Below are positions 1 to 12,386 of a DNA stretch of 64,000 bases, one piece after another. The notes beneath the pieces were generated by a model. The model saw only the letters and a program-made list of their open reading frames with translations. It did no database searches and had not been told where the DNA came from. Each line of letters opens with the position of its first letter. Position 1 is the stretch's first letter. A program made the position numbers and the translations under genes. Source of the stretch: Linyphia triangularis (Eukaryota > Arthropoda > Arachnida > Araneae > Linyphiidae); the NCBI GenBank assembly GCA_963978545.1, contig OZ021721.1, positions 37,683,348 to 37,747,347 on the forward strand, read 5' to 3'.

Positions 1-2115
1 AATTAAAACTGAGAGAGTCAGAGAGAATAGGGAAAAAGCTACAATTATACTTGGCTAAAGAGTACTAATTTTTCAACACCCTACTTTTTTTTCTCATTTT
101 ACGCAAGTTTTTCTCAATAAATAAGTGTTTAAACAAGATCATGATTTTTAAAAAAAATATTTGGAAACTTGTATTTTGTTCGGTTGATCCCAGGTCGCTT
201 CCCTCATTTGAGCTATATAATTTTCTTTTTAATTAGTTTTATTTTGAGTTGAGTAGCTATATAAATTATATGGTAAGCAAAATTAATGTCCCCCCCCCCC
301 TCTCCCATTCTATTTTGTCACCTAATCGCTGCTATAATACTCAACAATGGTCGCCGCTACAATACATCAACAATATTCACCCCCCGCCCCCTTTAAACTA
401 ACATCTAAATCCGTTTCCGAGTATGCAAACATAGGATCCACTATTCCTTCAGTATCTTTTTCCTTTGGTGTAGCAGGAAAACCTCGTTTTATGTTTAGTA
501 AAAAACAATGATTATTATAATTTTTTTTTTTTTTTTTTTTTTTTTTTTGTAACTGAAGCAATATTTAAAGTATTTTAATGCGTATATATGTGCTTGTGCC
601 GTCCCCAACAAAATCAAACTTACATGATGTTCCATGTATGTTATTATTTAAATAAAAAATCTTCGTTTCAGACAAAGGCGAATTTATTTAATACCAAAAG
701 TGAAATTCATGATTTAAATTAAATCTTATGTTAGTAACTCATATTCAATTAATATATTTATGATCTAACTGTTCAATTATTTAAACAATAAAATGCAATT
801 ATAGAAATAGAAGAATTATAAATAAATAACTTAAATGAGATTTAAAAATAATTATTAAATTTCCTGGATGAACTTGCTTCGATTTGATTTAAAATAATTT
901 TGGGTAAAAATATTTGGGTAAAATTGTTTTTCAAGACCGATTTTTTACTTATAAGATATATTTATTAACAATCCGAATTTTGAAAACTATTATGTCCCCT
1001 CCAAAACACAAACGCTAGATTAATCTTCTATTGCAAAGAGTAGCGTTAAGTCCTTATCCCCAGTTCTATTCTAATTTTAATCTAAGCATTAATAAAATTG
1101 TGAATACTTATTTTTTAAATTCTTTTTATTAACTTCGCTTTTGTATGTTTGTTTGTTTATCGATGAGAAAAGAATCTGCGGAGGCCTAATTAACCCCTTT
1201 ATCGTCATTCAATAGGGCTAAAACTTGGCAGATAGGTTCGATGTCGATGACAATGCATTCTATCAAATTTGGCGATGTTACTGTCACTAAAAGGTCGCTT
1301 TTACGGAATACTAATAAACCAACTTGCCGTCATTCAATCGCATTAAAAAGCATTGAACCGACTTTTGTTGAAACTATCTTTCCTCTGTTGTCAAAGAATT
1401 TTTTTAATAAATAAATAATAAAATTATTTCAATTAGAATAAATAAATGATATTTGGATGACGTTCACGTTAATTTTTAATAAATAAGTTTTGAAACGTAG
1501 TTTGCCGCCCATTTTTCTGTTACAAATGCTTATGATATCGGCGCTGTGTTAATGAATATAAAAAGTGACAATGCATAAAAAGGATTTTTTTAAACTCTGT
1601 TTTTATGGGTTATATTATTTCATTTTTAAAACAAGTTAGCAAAAGTAGCGAAGAATTTTTTGAGCTGATTTTTTTGAAAACTTGTCCTTGATATTCTGCA
1701 ACAATTACTTTCTTTAACTCATTCAGTTGTCTGAAATTTCCTTTTATTTCCCTAGTTAATTGTTTTGTGGTACATTCCACAAGTGACAAAAGTGCTCAAC
1801 TCTGAACAACCAAAACTTTTATGGAGTAAAATATAAGATTGAAATTTTTTATGTTGAGTAATAAAAATTCCGTACTGAAATATTAATAAATTGATATGCA
1901 TTAATTATACGTTCAAATGAATAATTTAAAACCCATACTTTTTCTAAAAAATTTCATAACTTTTCTTCGACTTCATTTTTTATTTTCGATAGTTTATTGT
2001 TCAGATTATCTTATTGTTTTGTTTGTATATGCATTTGAGTAACATTTATATAATTACATGGAATTTATGTATATTGAAATTGAAATTTGGGCTCACACCT
2101 CCTCCTTCTCCCCCC

Positions 2116-2147
<32 letters not shown>

Positions 2148-3889
2148 TTAAGAAAACCGTCATTGTTAATTTGTGCCCTCTTACTTTCACTACTCACTAG
2201 CCTCCACTCCTAAAAAAATATTATGTTTGTTTCAAATCTCCAGATTTTGACACTTCCAGATGAAAAAATATTTCTGTTTTTTTTGTTTTGTTTTTTAAAG
2301 AGAGAAAAGGAGAGGGGGGGCGGGGGTCAACTAGTTTTTTCTTGCCATACTATGGGTGGGTTCGTAAACTCGAACTGAAAAAGTGAGTTATGTAGCCCGA
2401 GGCAAAACCGTGTAACTAAGCGTTCGTAATTTTAACTGGTTTTGTAACTGTCCTTTCATAAACTCGAATTTTTTTAACTGGTTTAGTTGGTTATCGAATT
2501 TTTTTAACGAAGGTAGAAGCTGGTATTATTTCGTTTAAGCTGGTGTCTCCCCCTCCCTTTCCACTGAAAATACATTGTTTTGGGTTTGGACTTGTAAATT
2601 TGTAGGGTTTCCGAATGTTTTGATTTGGTGCGGAAATTATTACATTAGTTTGTTATTGTTTATTTCTTAATTTTATTGATTTGCACGAGTTTTGAGAATT
2701 GGTTCCAATAAAATATAGTTGTTTATCATATGTTTTTATCATTTGCATTTATATATACAAACTTCTTCAGCCTTTTGATAATAAATTACTACGATAATAC
2801 TGCTAATTCTATATTTTTAAATCTTGTAACTAAAACTGAATTCTTTATTGTGTTGAAACTAGCGTAAAGATAGGGGAATTTTGTATACGAAAATTATTTC
2901 TGTACAGATCAAGCACATTATATCAAATGCTGATTCCAAGTTTGCTTTTATATAATACTAACCTGGAACAAATTTTAATATGTTTGCTGCCTCCTTTAAA
3001 CCAGCTGCTACTCAATTAATGTTGAGTTACATTTAATTCTTTAAATTTATTTCAATTTTGTAAACACTGAAGATTTGAAAATGTCTTAAAATCTTAAATG
3101 TAGATAAAAATGCATTTATTAGACAAAACTTTCAGATTCAATTTTTTATAATGTTATATTTGATCCATTTAATACAGGTTCTGGTTTTTAGCATAATTTA
3201 ATTTGTATTAAAGTTGTAGGACATGGCTTGTGTGGAATTTGAATGTAATTAATTGCATGAAAATATCCATTTTCCAACACAGCTAACACTTTTTATCATA
3301 ACTTCTATGTAATTGATCATGAGCATAGCCAGAAATTTTTGCCAAGAGTGGATGTGTATAATTATGTGCAAAAAATATTAGAATATTTATGCAACATACA
3401 TGCGTTTATTAATCATGAGTAATTTTCAATTCTATGCATATAATAAACACTATAAAGTCATAAATAATAATCACAATTATTAAATGTTGTGGTTTAAAGG
3501 TATACAGAACGAATAAGGTAAAGAAAAAATATCGAGAGTTCTCTGTTCTATTATGAAGTAAAAGAATAATTTTATGAAAGATTTTATCGGGGGACTCGTC
3601 ATCTGGCTACATGCCTGCTATTTATTCGAGTTCTTTTGCCTTTTTATACAAATTGCGATTAGGAAATGCTTGAAATAATTTTTATTGTACTATATTTAGT
3701 AAGCTATATGTATTTAAAGATTTTTTGTATGCAATTGTATCGACTGTTTCAAAACAGTTGATTGATCAGGTTAGAAATTGCCTGGTGCAAGAGTTTAAGG
3801 CTTTTGTATTGAAACATTGTCAGGTAATTATTTCTGTGAAAAGGGGATACTTTCAGATAAGTCTATGAAGGGGAAACTTTCCTATGTTT
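1..3889. other. No gene seen; AT-rich intergenic
   Basis: Apart from the satellite-like unit at 1,203 and homopolymers (C-run near 290, T-run near 520, C/T-runs near 2,110), a stretch near 2,357-2,560 with repeated gttcgtaa / cgaattttttt motifs may be an old MITE. Nothing coding was recognised. Confidence 0.5.
1203..1350. repeat. Single unit related to the 44,280 tandem repeat
   Basis: The segment contains aaaacttggcagataggttc, gatgacaatgcattctatca and tcactaaaaggtcgctttta, in the same order and spacing as the first unit at 44,287-44,432, and then starts a second unit with cattcaatcgcattaaaa. Confidence 0.75.
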
Positions 3890-4186
3890 GAGTTTCGATT
3901 TGGTTGATGATGTTTTATGGTGCAAGGGCTTCACTAAGGCCAGTCTGCGTGTTTCCAAATAGAGAAAACCTGGAAAACTCCCACCAAACAGTCTTGCAAA
4001 CAATATGGATTGGTTGGTGTATACAATCAACCTATTTTTACGCACAATGATGGCTGATTAGGCCGGGGCTTACAGCTTAACGTGGATTCAGAACCATAAC
4101 TAACATTTATGCTTAATCCGGGGTTCGAATCCAGCAACTTTAGCATGCAAGGCCAGAGCGTTAACCACACAGCCATCAGGTGGGTC
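3890..4186 (-). repeat. tRNA-derived SINE, reverse strand
   Basis: Read on the minus strand from about 4,186 there is an A-box-like TGGCTGTGTGGTTAACGC and, 35 bases on, a B-box-like GATTCGAACCC, followed by a non-tRNA body ending near an ataaaacatcatcaacc tail. This is the layout of a tRNA-related SINE. The body end resembles in style the tail of the SINE at 43,420. Target duplications are not clear, so both boundaries are approximate. Confidence 0.6.
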
Positions 4187-5770
4187 AACAGAATATTTGA
4201 TGCAATTGCTGCTGTGTTTCAAAAGAAAATGGGTGGATTAATGTTAACAAAATATAATAGCAAATATTTCAAAGAATAAATATGGCAATATACATTGGAA
4301 TCAAATGGAAATGTATGAAAAATAGTTTAAATTAAGCTGTGCAGATAATAATTTTAACTTTTTGAAAATGTTTTTTTTTTTTTTTTTTTTTCGACAATAA
4401 ACACCTAAGTGAAGTATGTATTATATTTGGAAAATGCACATGCTATGTCAACATGCAATACAAAAGACAAAATAATTGTTTGTAATATCAAATTATATTT
4501 TAGACAGCATTTAGTAAGATAAACAATTTAAAATTTTCTGTAAAAGCCTGTTTTAAAAAAATAACATCCATGTAGGAAAATGGTGATTTAAAAAGGCAAT
4601 TATGTACGCTATTAGGAGGTGTAAAAGGAAAAAAATTGCTTTTTAAATTACATTAACTGCAAAGCAACTCTGGTTTTGTCCGTCAGTGTAAAATCTTAAA
4701 ATAGTTAATTTGTAAATAACTATCATAATGAGTTATATAGAACAATTCTAAATTAATATTAAAAAAAAGAAAAAAAGAAGAACTTGAAATACAAATACCA
4801 TTGTTGTTAGTATTGGTGGATTCAGCGATCGCCCCTTCCATTTTTCATGGACTGCTCATGTTTTAACGTACGCTGCTCTAAGATTTTGAATAAAATCAAT
4901 CAAGATTTAACAAATCCGCACTGAATATTTTTTTAATATAAATTTTCTCATCCCAAAAAATGGAGATGAACCTGAATCAAATAGTTGTAGACATCTCAAA
5001 TTTATTGTCGTAAATTCACACGTAGCCAACCATTATGTCGCCTGTATGTTATTGAGACTTTTTACCTCTTTGTAACATATTCTGTATAATCAAAGTTAAG
5101 TTATCCCATGGGTATGGTAGTATAACTTAAGAGCCACAAAATTTACATAAACTATTCAACAGCCCTCCCCCCCCCCCTCAGTAAAACTCTGTATCTGCCC
5201 TTCATTGTTAGAAATACTATAAGCGAAATATTGTACTTTTGCTCGTTACCATTAGTGAATAAGAAAGCCAAGTAGTAAATATGAAATTTTGAACAATTTT
5301 TTAAGCTTTAAAATACACTTTTTACGTGTTTCTACAGTCATCTTCAATTAAACATGCCAATTCTGAAAAAAGGCAGATAATAAAGTTGCAGGCACAAATG
5401 GCAGAATAATAGTGTTGCTCTGTTAGATGATACAAATCATGATTTTAGTTTGTAATTAAAATGTACAATTTATTGGAAAAAAAATTAAGATTTTCAAAAA
5501 TCTGGATAAGATTTAAATACTATATTATTGGTTAAAAAATACAATCTGCTTTCAGAAAATTACAAAAGACTTGAATTACTAAAGGCCAATTGTAACTATG
5601 TGATACAAAATAAAAAAACTCCTTTGCAAATGTTTATTGCAACTCCATAAATGTCAATTGTAGATGGTATATTGAAATAACTTATAACCCGATTGAATTT
5701 TAAGGTTCCAGTTTATAAATTCAAAATGAAAATCAAAGTTTTCTTTTAATTTTTCAGTTATTGAAATTAT
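4187..5770. other. No feature seen
   Basis: AT-rich sequence with a poly-T run near 4,371 and a C-run near 5,166; no coding or repeat signal recognised. Confidence 0.5.
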
Positions 5771-5957
5771 GGTACTTTTCCACTAAAGAGGGCCGTTGGC
5801 AATATCCAAGTACGGTACAGATTCTTCCATTTTCGAGTAACAAGTGAACTGCCTATGGTTGCCATAATTTGGCGCAGTTATATGTAAACAATTCTTGGTG
5901 TTGAATCCGTGCTGTACTTGGATATTACCAACGGCCCCCTTTAACAGAAAAGTAACA
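5771..5957. mobile_element. MITE with about 50-bp inverted terminal repeats
   Basis: The left arm contains agggccgttggcaatatcc and aagtacggtacagattc; the right arm carries their inverse complement with few differences (gaatccgtgctgtacttgg, then ccaacggcccc). Together they account for more than half of this 187-bp element. No coding potential is seen. Exact ends and target duplication are uncertain. Confidence 0.7.
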
Positions 5958-7214
5958 ACTTTACATTTATCTTCCACATACAAATTTAAATTTACTAATT
6001 ATTTTTTATTCATGCATGTTAACAATTCTAGCACTATATAAGCTTGTTTGTGGATGCGTGGGAAATAGTTGTCTTCAGTATCCGTGAAAGATCATTTCTG
6101 GGCAAGATATCGATAGTCTTCAAAATGTTTTGGGTTTTACCCCCTCACCCCTTTAAATTTTATTTTTCAACCAAGTAGAGGTATTTTACAGTGTAAATTG
6201 CAACATATTATTAAAGGCTGAAAAACACAATCCAAGGCGTAAAAATAAAAAAAGCCCTTCTATGCAGCCAAGAATTTTTTCGAGGCGAACAATTATAAAG
6301 ATAGGTACTTGTGTACTAATGCAACTGACATTGGTGAAGTTGGCACTTTGTTTACCTTGATTTAAGGCATGATTTTAAGTGGCAAGCTAGCAATATTTAT
6401 TGTTTTGTACAGAATGTCCACACACTATTATAGAAGTGTTTTGCCACCAAAAGATCACTATTCAGGTGTCCTCGCTCTTTGAAAAATCATAATTCACTAT
6501 TGCCCTCACCTTGAATATTAGAATAAAACACATAAGCTGTATAGGACCCCATTGTCGACTTTTTTTTCCCTTTGCGACTAAAATTAAGCATCAAGGCAAA
6601 GATGTTGACAGTTGAGTATGTAACTTGCATAATATAAGAGATGGAAAGTGCAATGTAAACAAAATAAATTGCAGTTTAGCAATTAGCAACAATAATATTA
6701 AAAATTGGAAGTAGAGTGCAAACAAAATTCTTAAAAAATATAAATGCAGCTTAGATTAAATAATATTGGTATTCTTCCATTAGATGTGTACCAGATAAAT
6801 GTTGCCTAATTGGTGTGATAACTCATCCAAACAAACAACCATATAGGGATACCCAGAAATTGAAAAAAGTCCCAACACCACCAATTCAACTCATAAAAAA
6901 TCACCAATGGGGGTCCTATTCTGCTTTTGTTCCAAACATACTACTGGTATCGGGACTGATATACCCTCTAAATTTGGTGATTCCCATGTACACAGTTGCA
7001 TTAGATAAGAAGTTCTAATAAATATTACAAACAGAATTTTTAATATGCTAAAGACCATTTATTTTTTTATTTTATCTCTTTTTGATTATTACTGCATAGC
7101 AAAATCTTTTCCAAACTTTTTAAAGTGAAATATGTCATGTCTTTTGAGTTCAGTTTAATTGAAATCATCTTTCTTTTTAGTAGCAATATGGTTTCAACAT
7201 TCATTTTAATATTT
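5958..7214. other. No gene seen; possible inverted pair
   Basis: gtataggaccccattg near 6,540 and caatgggggtcctattctgc near 6,904 are partial inverse complements and could be the remains of a MITE. The 67-codon frame at 6,815 has no recognisable content. Confidence 0.4.
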
Positions 7215-7969
7215 TGTTACGAATTTTTGTATATTTGTAAATATTTCGTAGTGTTAATTTTGTAAATTAAAAATTATGTACATTTCGCATAAGGCAGTGC
7301 AATAGTTCGTCTGAGCTTGGCTTCCCTGCAATAAGGGTATTGATGCTTGATAACGAGTTTTACAGAGATAACTCTGGGAAGCGAGTTTTAAGGAGCAGGG
7401 CATTTAACATTATGGTAATGGCAATCTCGCCAAATTGGCGAGATAGAGCCAAGTTAGAGACGGTTTTGGCGACTAATTTTTGTCGCCAAATGTCGCCTAA
7501 CATTTGGCGACATTTTCGGTCCCCATGTACATGTATAGGACTTTTCGACTACGATCTGGAAAGTTCTCTAAATATCTATCTCTAGAAGTTTCACGTATGT
7601 TCTTCTCCTCTATAAAAGCTCAGGAGAGCGGGTGATGGAGTTAGTTGATTTTGAGTCACTGAGTTAGTTGTTAGCTGAGTCCATTAGTTGACTGGAATTA
7701 CTGAGTTGAGATACTGAGTCGCAGTGAGCGTTCAGAGAGTTCCGAAAGCGAACTGTATTGCATTGTCTTTTGCAGCGATTTGAGCAGTTGTGTTGTCAAG
7801 TTTTTAACTGCTGTTTTGTGCTCTATTGTTGTGAAAAGAGCTGTATTGTGTCTACTAGAACGAGAAGTTCTGGAGTTGTAAAGGAATCTGTGAAGAGTTA
7901 TATTGGAATAAACTTCTGCAAGTTTTGATCTGCTTTGGCTTCAAATCTTTCGAACCCGTCCACGCAACA
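7215..7969 (+). mobile_element. Solo LTR, Ty3/Gypsy-like
   Basis: The segment starts TGTTACGAA and ends ACGCAACA, near-complementary ends with the TG...CA rule. About 390 bases in it has tataaaagc, a TATA-like promoter, and near the end aataaa, a polyadenylation signal. No gag or pol coding sequence lies on either side, so it is a solo LTR. The U3-like part contains a cluster of short palindromes. Flanking duplications could not be settled. The orientation follows the promoter to poly(A) order. Confidence 0.7.
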
Positions 7970-10069
7970 ATATCTTATTTTTATTTGTGTTTATCCTTTA
8001 TCATTCAATGCAGTAACACATATTTTAGCTTACTCACACTAAATCATCAATAGTGCATAAACTTAACAAGTTTTGAATTTAGTTCTAAATACAAATTTTT
8101 TATTTATATGATGTTAAAACAGTTTGATATATTCTGAAAAGTAATCAGTATTTTTGTACATCGTAATAGGTGATATTTATATGCAAAAAATAGTATTTTA
8201 ATTTATATAAATTAAATAATCTTTATGCGAATTATGTATTTGAACATAAGGCAGTCGAAAAAACGAAAAATTCCTTCATTTTTACGGTAAAAGTGCACTT
8301 TTGCACATTTAAAACTCTCTTCCAAAAATCACATAGAGCAAAGAATAGGAGCAGAGGCGGCGTTTCCCATTGACCTTCATTGGAGAAAAACATTACATGT
8401 TTTGAGGCATCATGGGTAACATAATTCCAAAAGAAACAGCAAACGCCTTGCGTACTGTGTAAAATTTCGCATTTTAAAAATAGCGTTTTATTCACCTAAT
8501 ATATGAATAAATCTTATGAAAAAATTCACATATTTTCCTTAGAATGTTTACATTATGCTGCATTAAGAAGAAAAGAAGAAAGTTTCGGATAATTTTATTA
8601 AATTTGACTTCAAGAAGTTCACCTATTTATCCGTCGACGGGAAAGTGTGGGGGTTCTTCCAACACATTCTTCCCGCATCCGTGACGGATCGTGGCAGCAT
8701 CGTTCGCCATACAATTACAGGTGAAATTATAAATTTGAATAAAGGAAAAAGTTTCGGCTCAACAGGTTTATTTATTTCTAACTATTCATTAAAATAACAA
8801 AGAATCGTAATTTTATGTTTTTGAATAATATTTAAGAAATTCAAAAAGTAATAGCATTACAAAATATTCTTTATTAAAATTCTTTAAAAAACAACAACAA
8901 TGGCAACAAAACACATAAAATATCATCTCGATCTGTCTTCATGATGCAAACAAACGTATATTTTTATTTGTTTTTTAGATATTTTAAAAGGTATTTAGTT
9001 TAGTTATGAAAGAACAAATAACCCATTAGCATGAATGTACACTTTTATTAAAAAGAACTTTAACATCTTTAAAATGTTATTTTACAGGCGAACATATTCT
9101 TCCTAAGTTCACCTTTCAATAATTACAAATAAAAAAACTATTTATTACTAGATAATGAAAAATGGAAAAATATTTAATAATGAAAATCTCATTATTTAAG
9201 TATCATAATTCTTATTCAAATAATTGGTTTAAAAAAAAAATTTAAATACTGATTTAAATTTTTTTTTTTTTAAATCTTCCTTCCAAGACCAAGTTTTTGT
9301 GTTGAAGCTTAAACACAGTAGAATATCATGGCTTTGAAAAAGTGTAAAGAAAATTGTCATCTCTTATTTTGATAAAAATTGATAATAGCAATTTCAAAAA
9401 ACAGAAATCCCATTTAACAATTAACAAATGTTCAAGAAATTAAATTTTTTCATTATCTTTCCAAAAATTCAACATATTTTGATAATGCATAATATTTAGC
9501 ACATAATTTTAATGTTTGTTATAATAACTATATTGTAGGAATTGGACAAATGTATAACATAATTACACATTTACAATTACATAGCTGAAAAATTTTGTAT
9601 TGTTAAGTAAACATGTAAATACAACTTTCGGTTTCATTTTTTCATCTTATGGGAAACTAATTCTTTTACACAACGAGTTCTTTATGAACTGTGACTTTTA
9701 TTTATTGAATGCACTGCATCATATCATTGACTGGTTTCTTAACATTGAAACCAAATTAGAGAATCAACTATGTTCTTCCATTTCCGGAGAGAAGAGCACA
9801 CGTGCTTTCATTCAAAACTTGATCACCTAACGTGACTCATTCTTCCTCTCCAGAAAATACTGACTTCACGAAAACAATTCTTAAAAATTCAGATACCTCA
9901 ATTGCCTCTTCTAAAGTGGTAGTTATTAATTAATTATTAAATGGCAGTCTGTAGGCTGATTGAAATTTAATCGAAAATTCCGCGATACACACAATAATGA
10001 AGGAAAACGAAACGAGTACCCACACGAACTTTCATTTTGAAGTCATTCAAACACAAATAAATAGTTTTA
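7970..10069. other. No feature recognised
   Basis: AT-rich sequence. Short frames at 8,232 and 9,600 have no recognisable domain and no exon structure. Confidence 0.5.
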
Positions 10070-11862
10070 AGGTAAGTGTCCACGGGCGAGAAAACGCGCG
10101 CGAGTTCGATGCAAAACGGCTTCTCGCTCATGTACACACCCTTGCGAGTCCACTATCGGGAAGTTTCAGTTAGTTGCAGCAAGACTTGCGCCGACCAAAA
10201 ATCCTCTCGTGGACACTAGTTCTGCAAGTTTTCTTCCTTGATTCCAGCCGTTTGGAAAATATCGCAGCTTCTCGCCGCAAGTTGACAGTCGAATCCTCAA
10301 TCGTGAAGCTGATTTTATTTTGATGCTGCTGATTTATTAAATAATTCTTTTTAATTATTCGCACTGTAAAGGACTTGTCATTATTGTATATGATAAAAGA
10401 CGAGCATTTAAAAAAATTACAAGATTGAAATGCAAACACATGTCGATTTTCTACCTTTGAAGATCCGAATGACACATTCATTTGGAAGTTTCAGAGTTTG
10501 GAAGAAATTGATAAAAAAAAAAACTATTTTGGATTAAGTAAAAATAGCATGGATTTGATTAATTAAAAATACTAAAATACTTTCGTATCAAATATAAGGT
10601 TAAATATGGTTTGAAAAGGCACAGTATGATTCATTCTCATGTAGCGAAACAATTTCCTTCATGCGTTATCGTGTATAATTTTCTTTTTGCAGTATTAGAA
10701 AATATACCATGAAGATCTTTTGACTAGATGTAATGAAAATTAGTGTTTATTGCCTGTGCAAAACTCCATTTTATTTTAATTAAATAAACTTAAAAAAGAA
10801 TTTGTACAAGATTTATACTTCACGCGCATTTGTGTTGGGCCCGATGGCGTGATGTAGAGTTTTCTTTTGCACTCGAAAGATTCCTGGTTCGATCCCCGTT
10901 AACTTTTTTTTTTTTAGTTTTCAATTTGGAATTTTTTATTATTATGCGGATTAAATTAATTTTATTTTTATAGTAATGCGATGTATCGTATTATTCAGAT
11001 TAACTATAAAATGCAAAATAACTATTGATTCTTATTTTGATTTTTTTTTAACGTTCTCAAATGCATATTCGTTATTTAATCAGATAATTACTTCTTCATT
11101 AGAGTTTTCATACTGTTATGAAAAACAGATATTAAAATATTTTACAAAATATCTGTTTAAAACATGCATTTGTTTCATAAAAGTGATATTTCTTATAGCA
11201 AAAATGAAAAAAAAAAACTTTACCCCATAAAACTGTACTTAAAATCAATATAATGTATATTCAAAAATAATTTGCGTAATAATTGTTATATATAAAATAG
11301 ATAATAATACAATACCATTAAATTTATAAATAATGATTCTTTTCTTTTCCTAAAATTCTTTTTTTTAGATAAAAATTCATAGAAAAAACTATAATTGTCT
11401 TTAAAATTTGCCTGTTGTTCACAATTATTATTCCTCAAAGAAATAATTTTATTTCTTGTAATATGTTAACAATTATTTATTATACATGGTTAATAATTTA
11501 AATGATATAAATATTTGTATAGTTGAGCTGCCAATTAATTTTATACGGTGTATTATTTTACCTAAAATCTTGTCTCCTAAACAAATTATTTTCATCTAAC
11601 ATAATCATCTAAAAATCCTGAATAAATGAAAAACAAATATTGCCGTTATTATGCAAAAGCAAAATTACAGCCGATTTTCCCCCGAGAATCCATTTCCTTC
11701 TCGCAGTCTTTTCCGCCGTCGTGGACACACCTATGCAAGATTTCTACTGGGAGAAAATTGCAACCACCCCTCCGCGAGTAAACTTGCATATGCAGTGGAA
11801 ACAGTGCAGCAAGTTCCTCGCATTGAACTTGCGCGAGTTTTCTCCCTCGTGGACACTTACCT
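10070..11862. mobile_element. TTA-flanked DNA element (PIF/Harbinger-like, non-autonomous)
   Basis: The left end AGGTAAGTGTCCACGGGCGA matches the inverse complement of the right end, ending tcgtggacacttacct, and similarity continues for some 35 bases including GCGCGAGTT. TTA occurs immediately outside both ends (10,067-10,069 and 11,863-11,865). A 3-bp TTA duplication is typical of the PIF/Harbinger superfamily, so the assignment is an inference from the target site. GC-rich ends with repeated gtggacac motifs enclose an AT-rich interior. No transposase relic is visible. Confidence 0.7.
10838..10905 (+). repeat. tRNA-like sequence with B box and T-run
   Basis: The segment begins with a gatggcgtgatgtagag region resembling an A box and has a clear B box, ggttcgatccc, about 40 bases later, then a run of nine or more T shortly after. 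The spacing suits a tRNA-like pol III unit. I could not fold a convincing acceptor stem, so a functional tRNA gene is unlikely; a SINE head or tRNA pseudogene is more plausible. It sits inside the TTA-flanked element at 10,070-11,862. Confidence 0.4.
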
Positions 11863-12386
11863 TTAGAAACTAAAATCAATGCAAACTATAATTAGACAGT
11901 GTTAGAAAAGAACTTACCTGTAAAATGAAATTTTTGGAGCTGTACATACTATTTTTGAAGGGTGATTTGTGCATCCAAATGAGGAGCAAGCAGCCATTGT
12001 CTATACAAAATGCGTTTATGTTTTGGAATTGTGTGCCCCACAATTCCTCGCGCGTTTCGGTCAAGGATTTGGAGGTTTACGATCAGTCTGCTTTAGAGCC
12101 TGATTCTCACCTCCGATCGATTCGGGGGAAAAAAATCGTGACCTGCTCTCTCGGAATCTGGTCATTTCTCGTTCAGTAGATAAGGAATGATTCTGACCTC
12201 AGTTTTTCCCGAAATCGAAGAATGACGTACTTCCTCCGCTGAAAACTGCGCGGTTAGGAATGCGCAGTAGAGTTTTCAGAACCATGTGCTGTTTTGACTT
12301 CAATTCAATGTTCATAATTTTTTTGTGGAACTCTTCATCTCCTCGTGGTGTTGCAAGAAATGGCTTCCAAGAAAGTTGAACAGATA

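Noticed and set aside
10838..10905. Functional tRNA gene
   Set aside because: B box is good but the acceptor stem and D arm do not pair well by eye, and it lies inside a transposon.
11640..11879. Overlapping frames on both strands near 11,640-11,879
   Set aside because: GC-rich terminal repeat of the TTA-flanked element leaves several frames open by chance.
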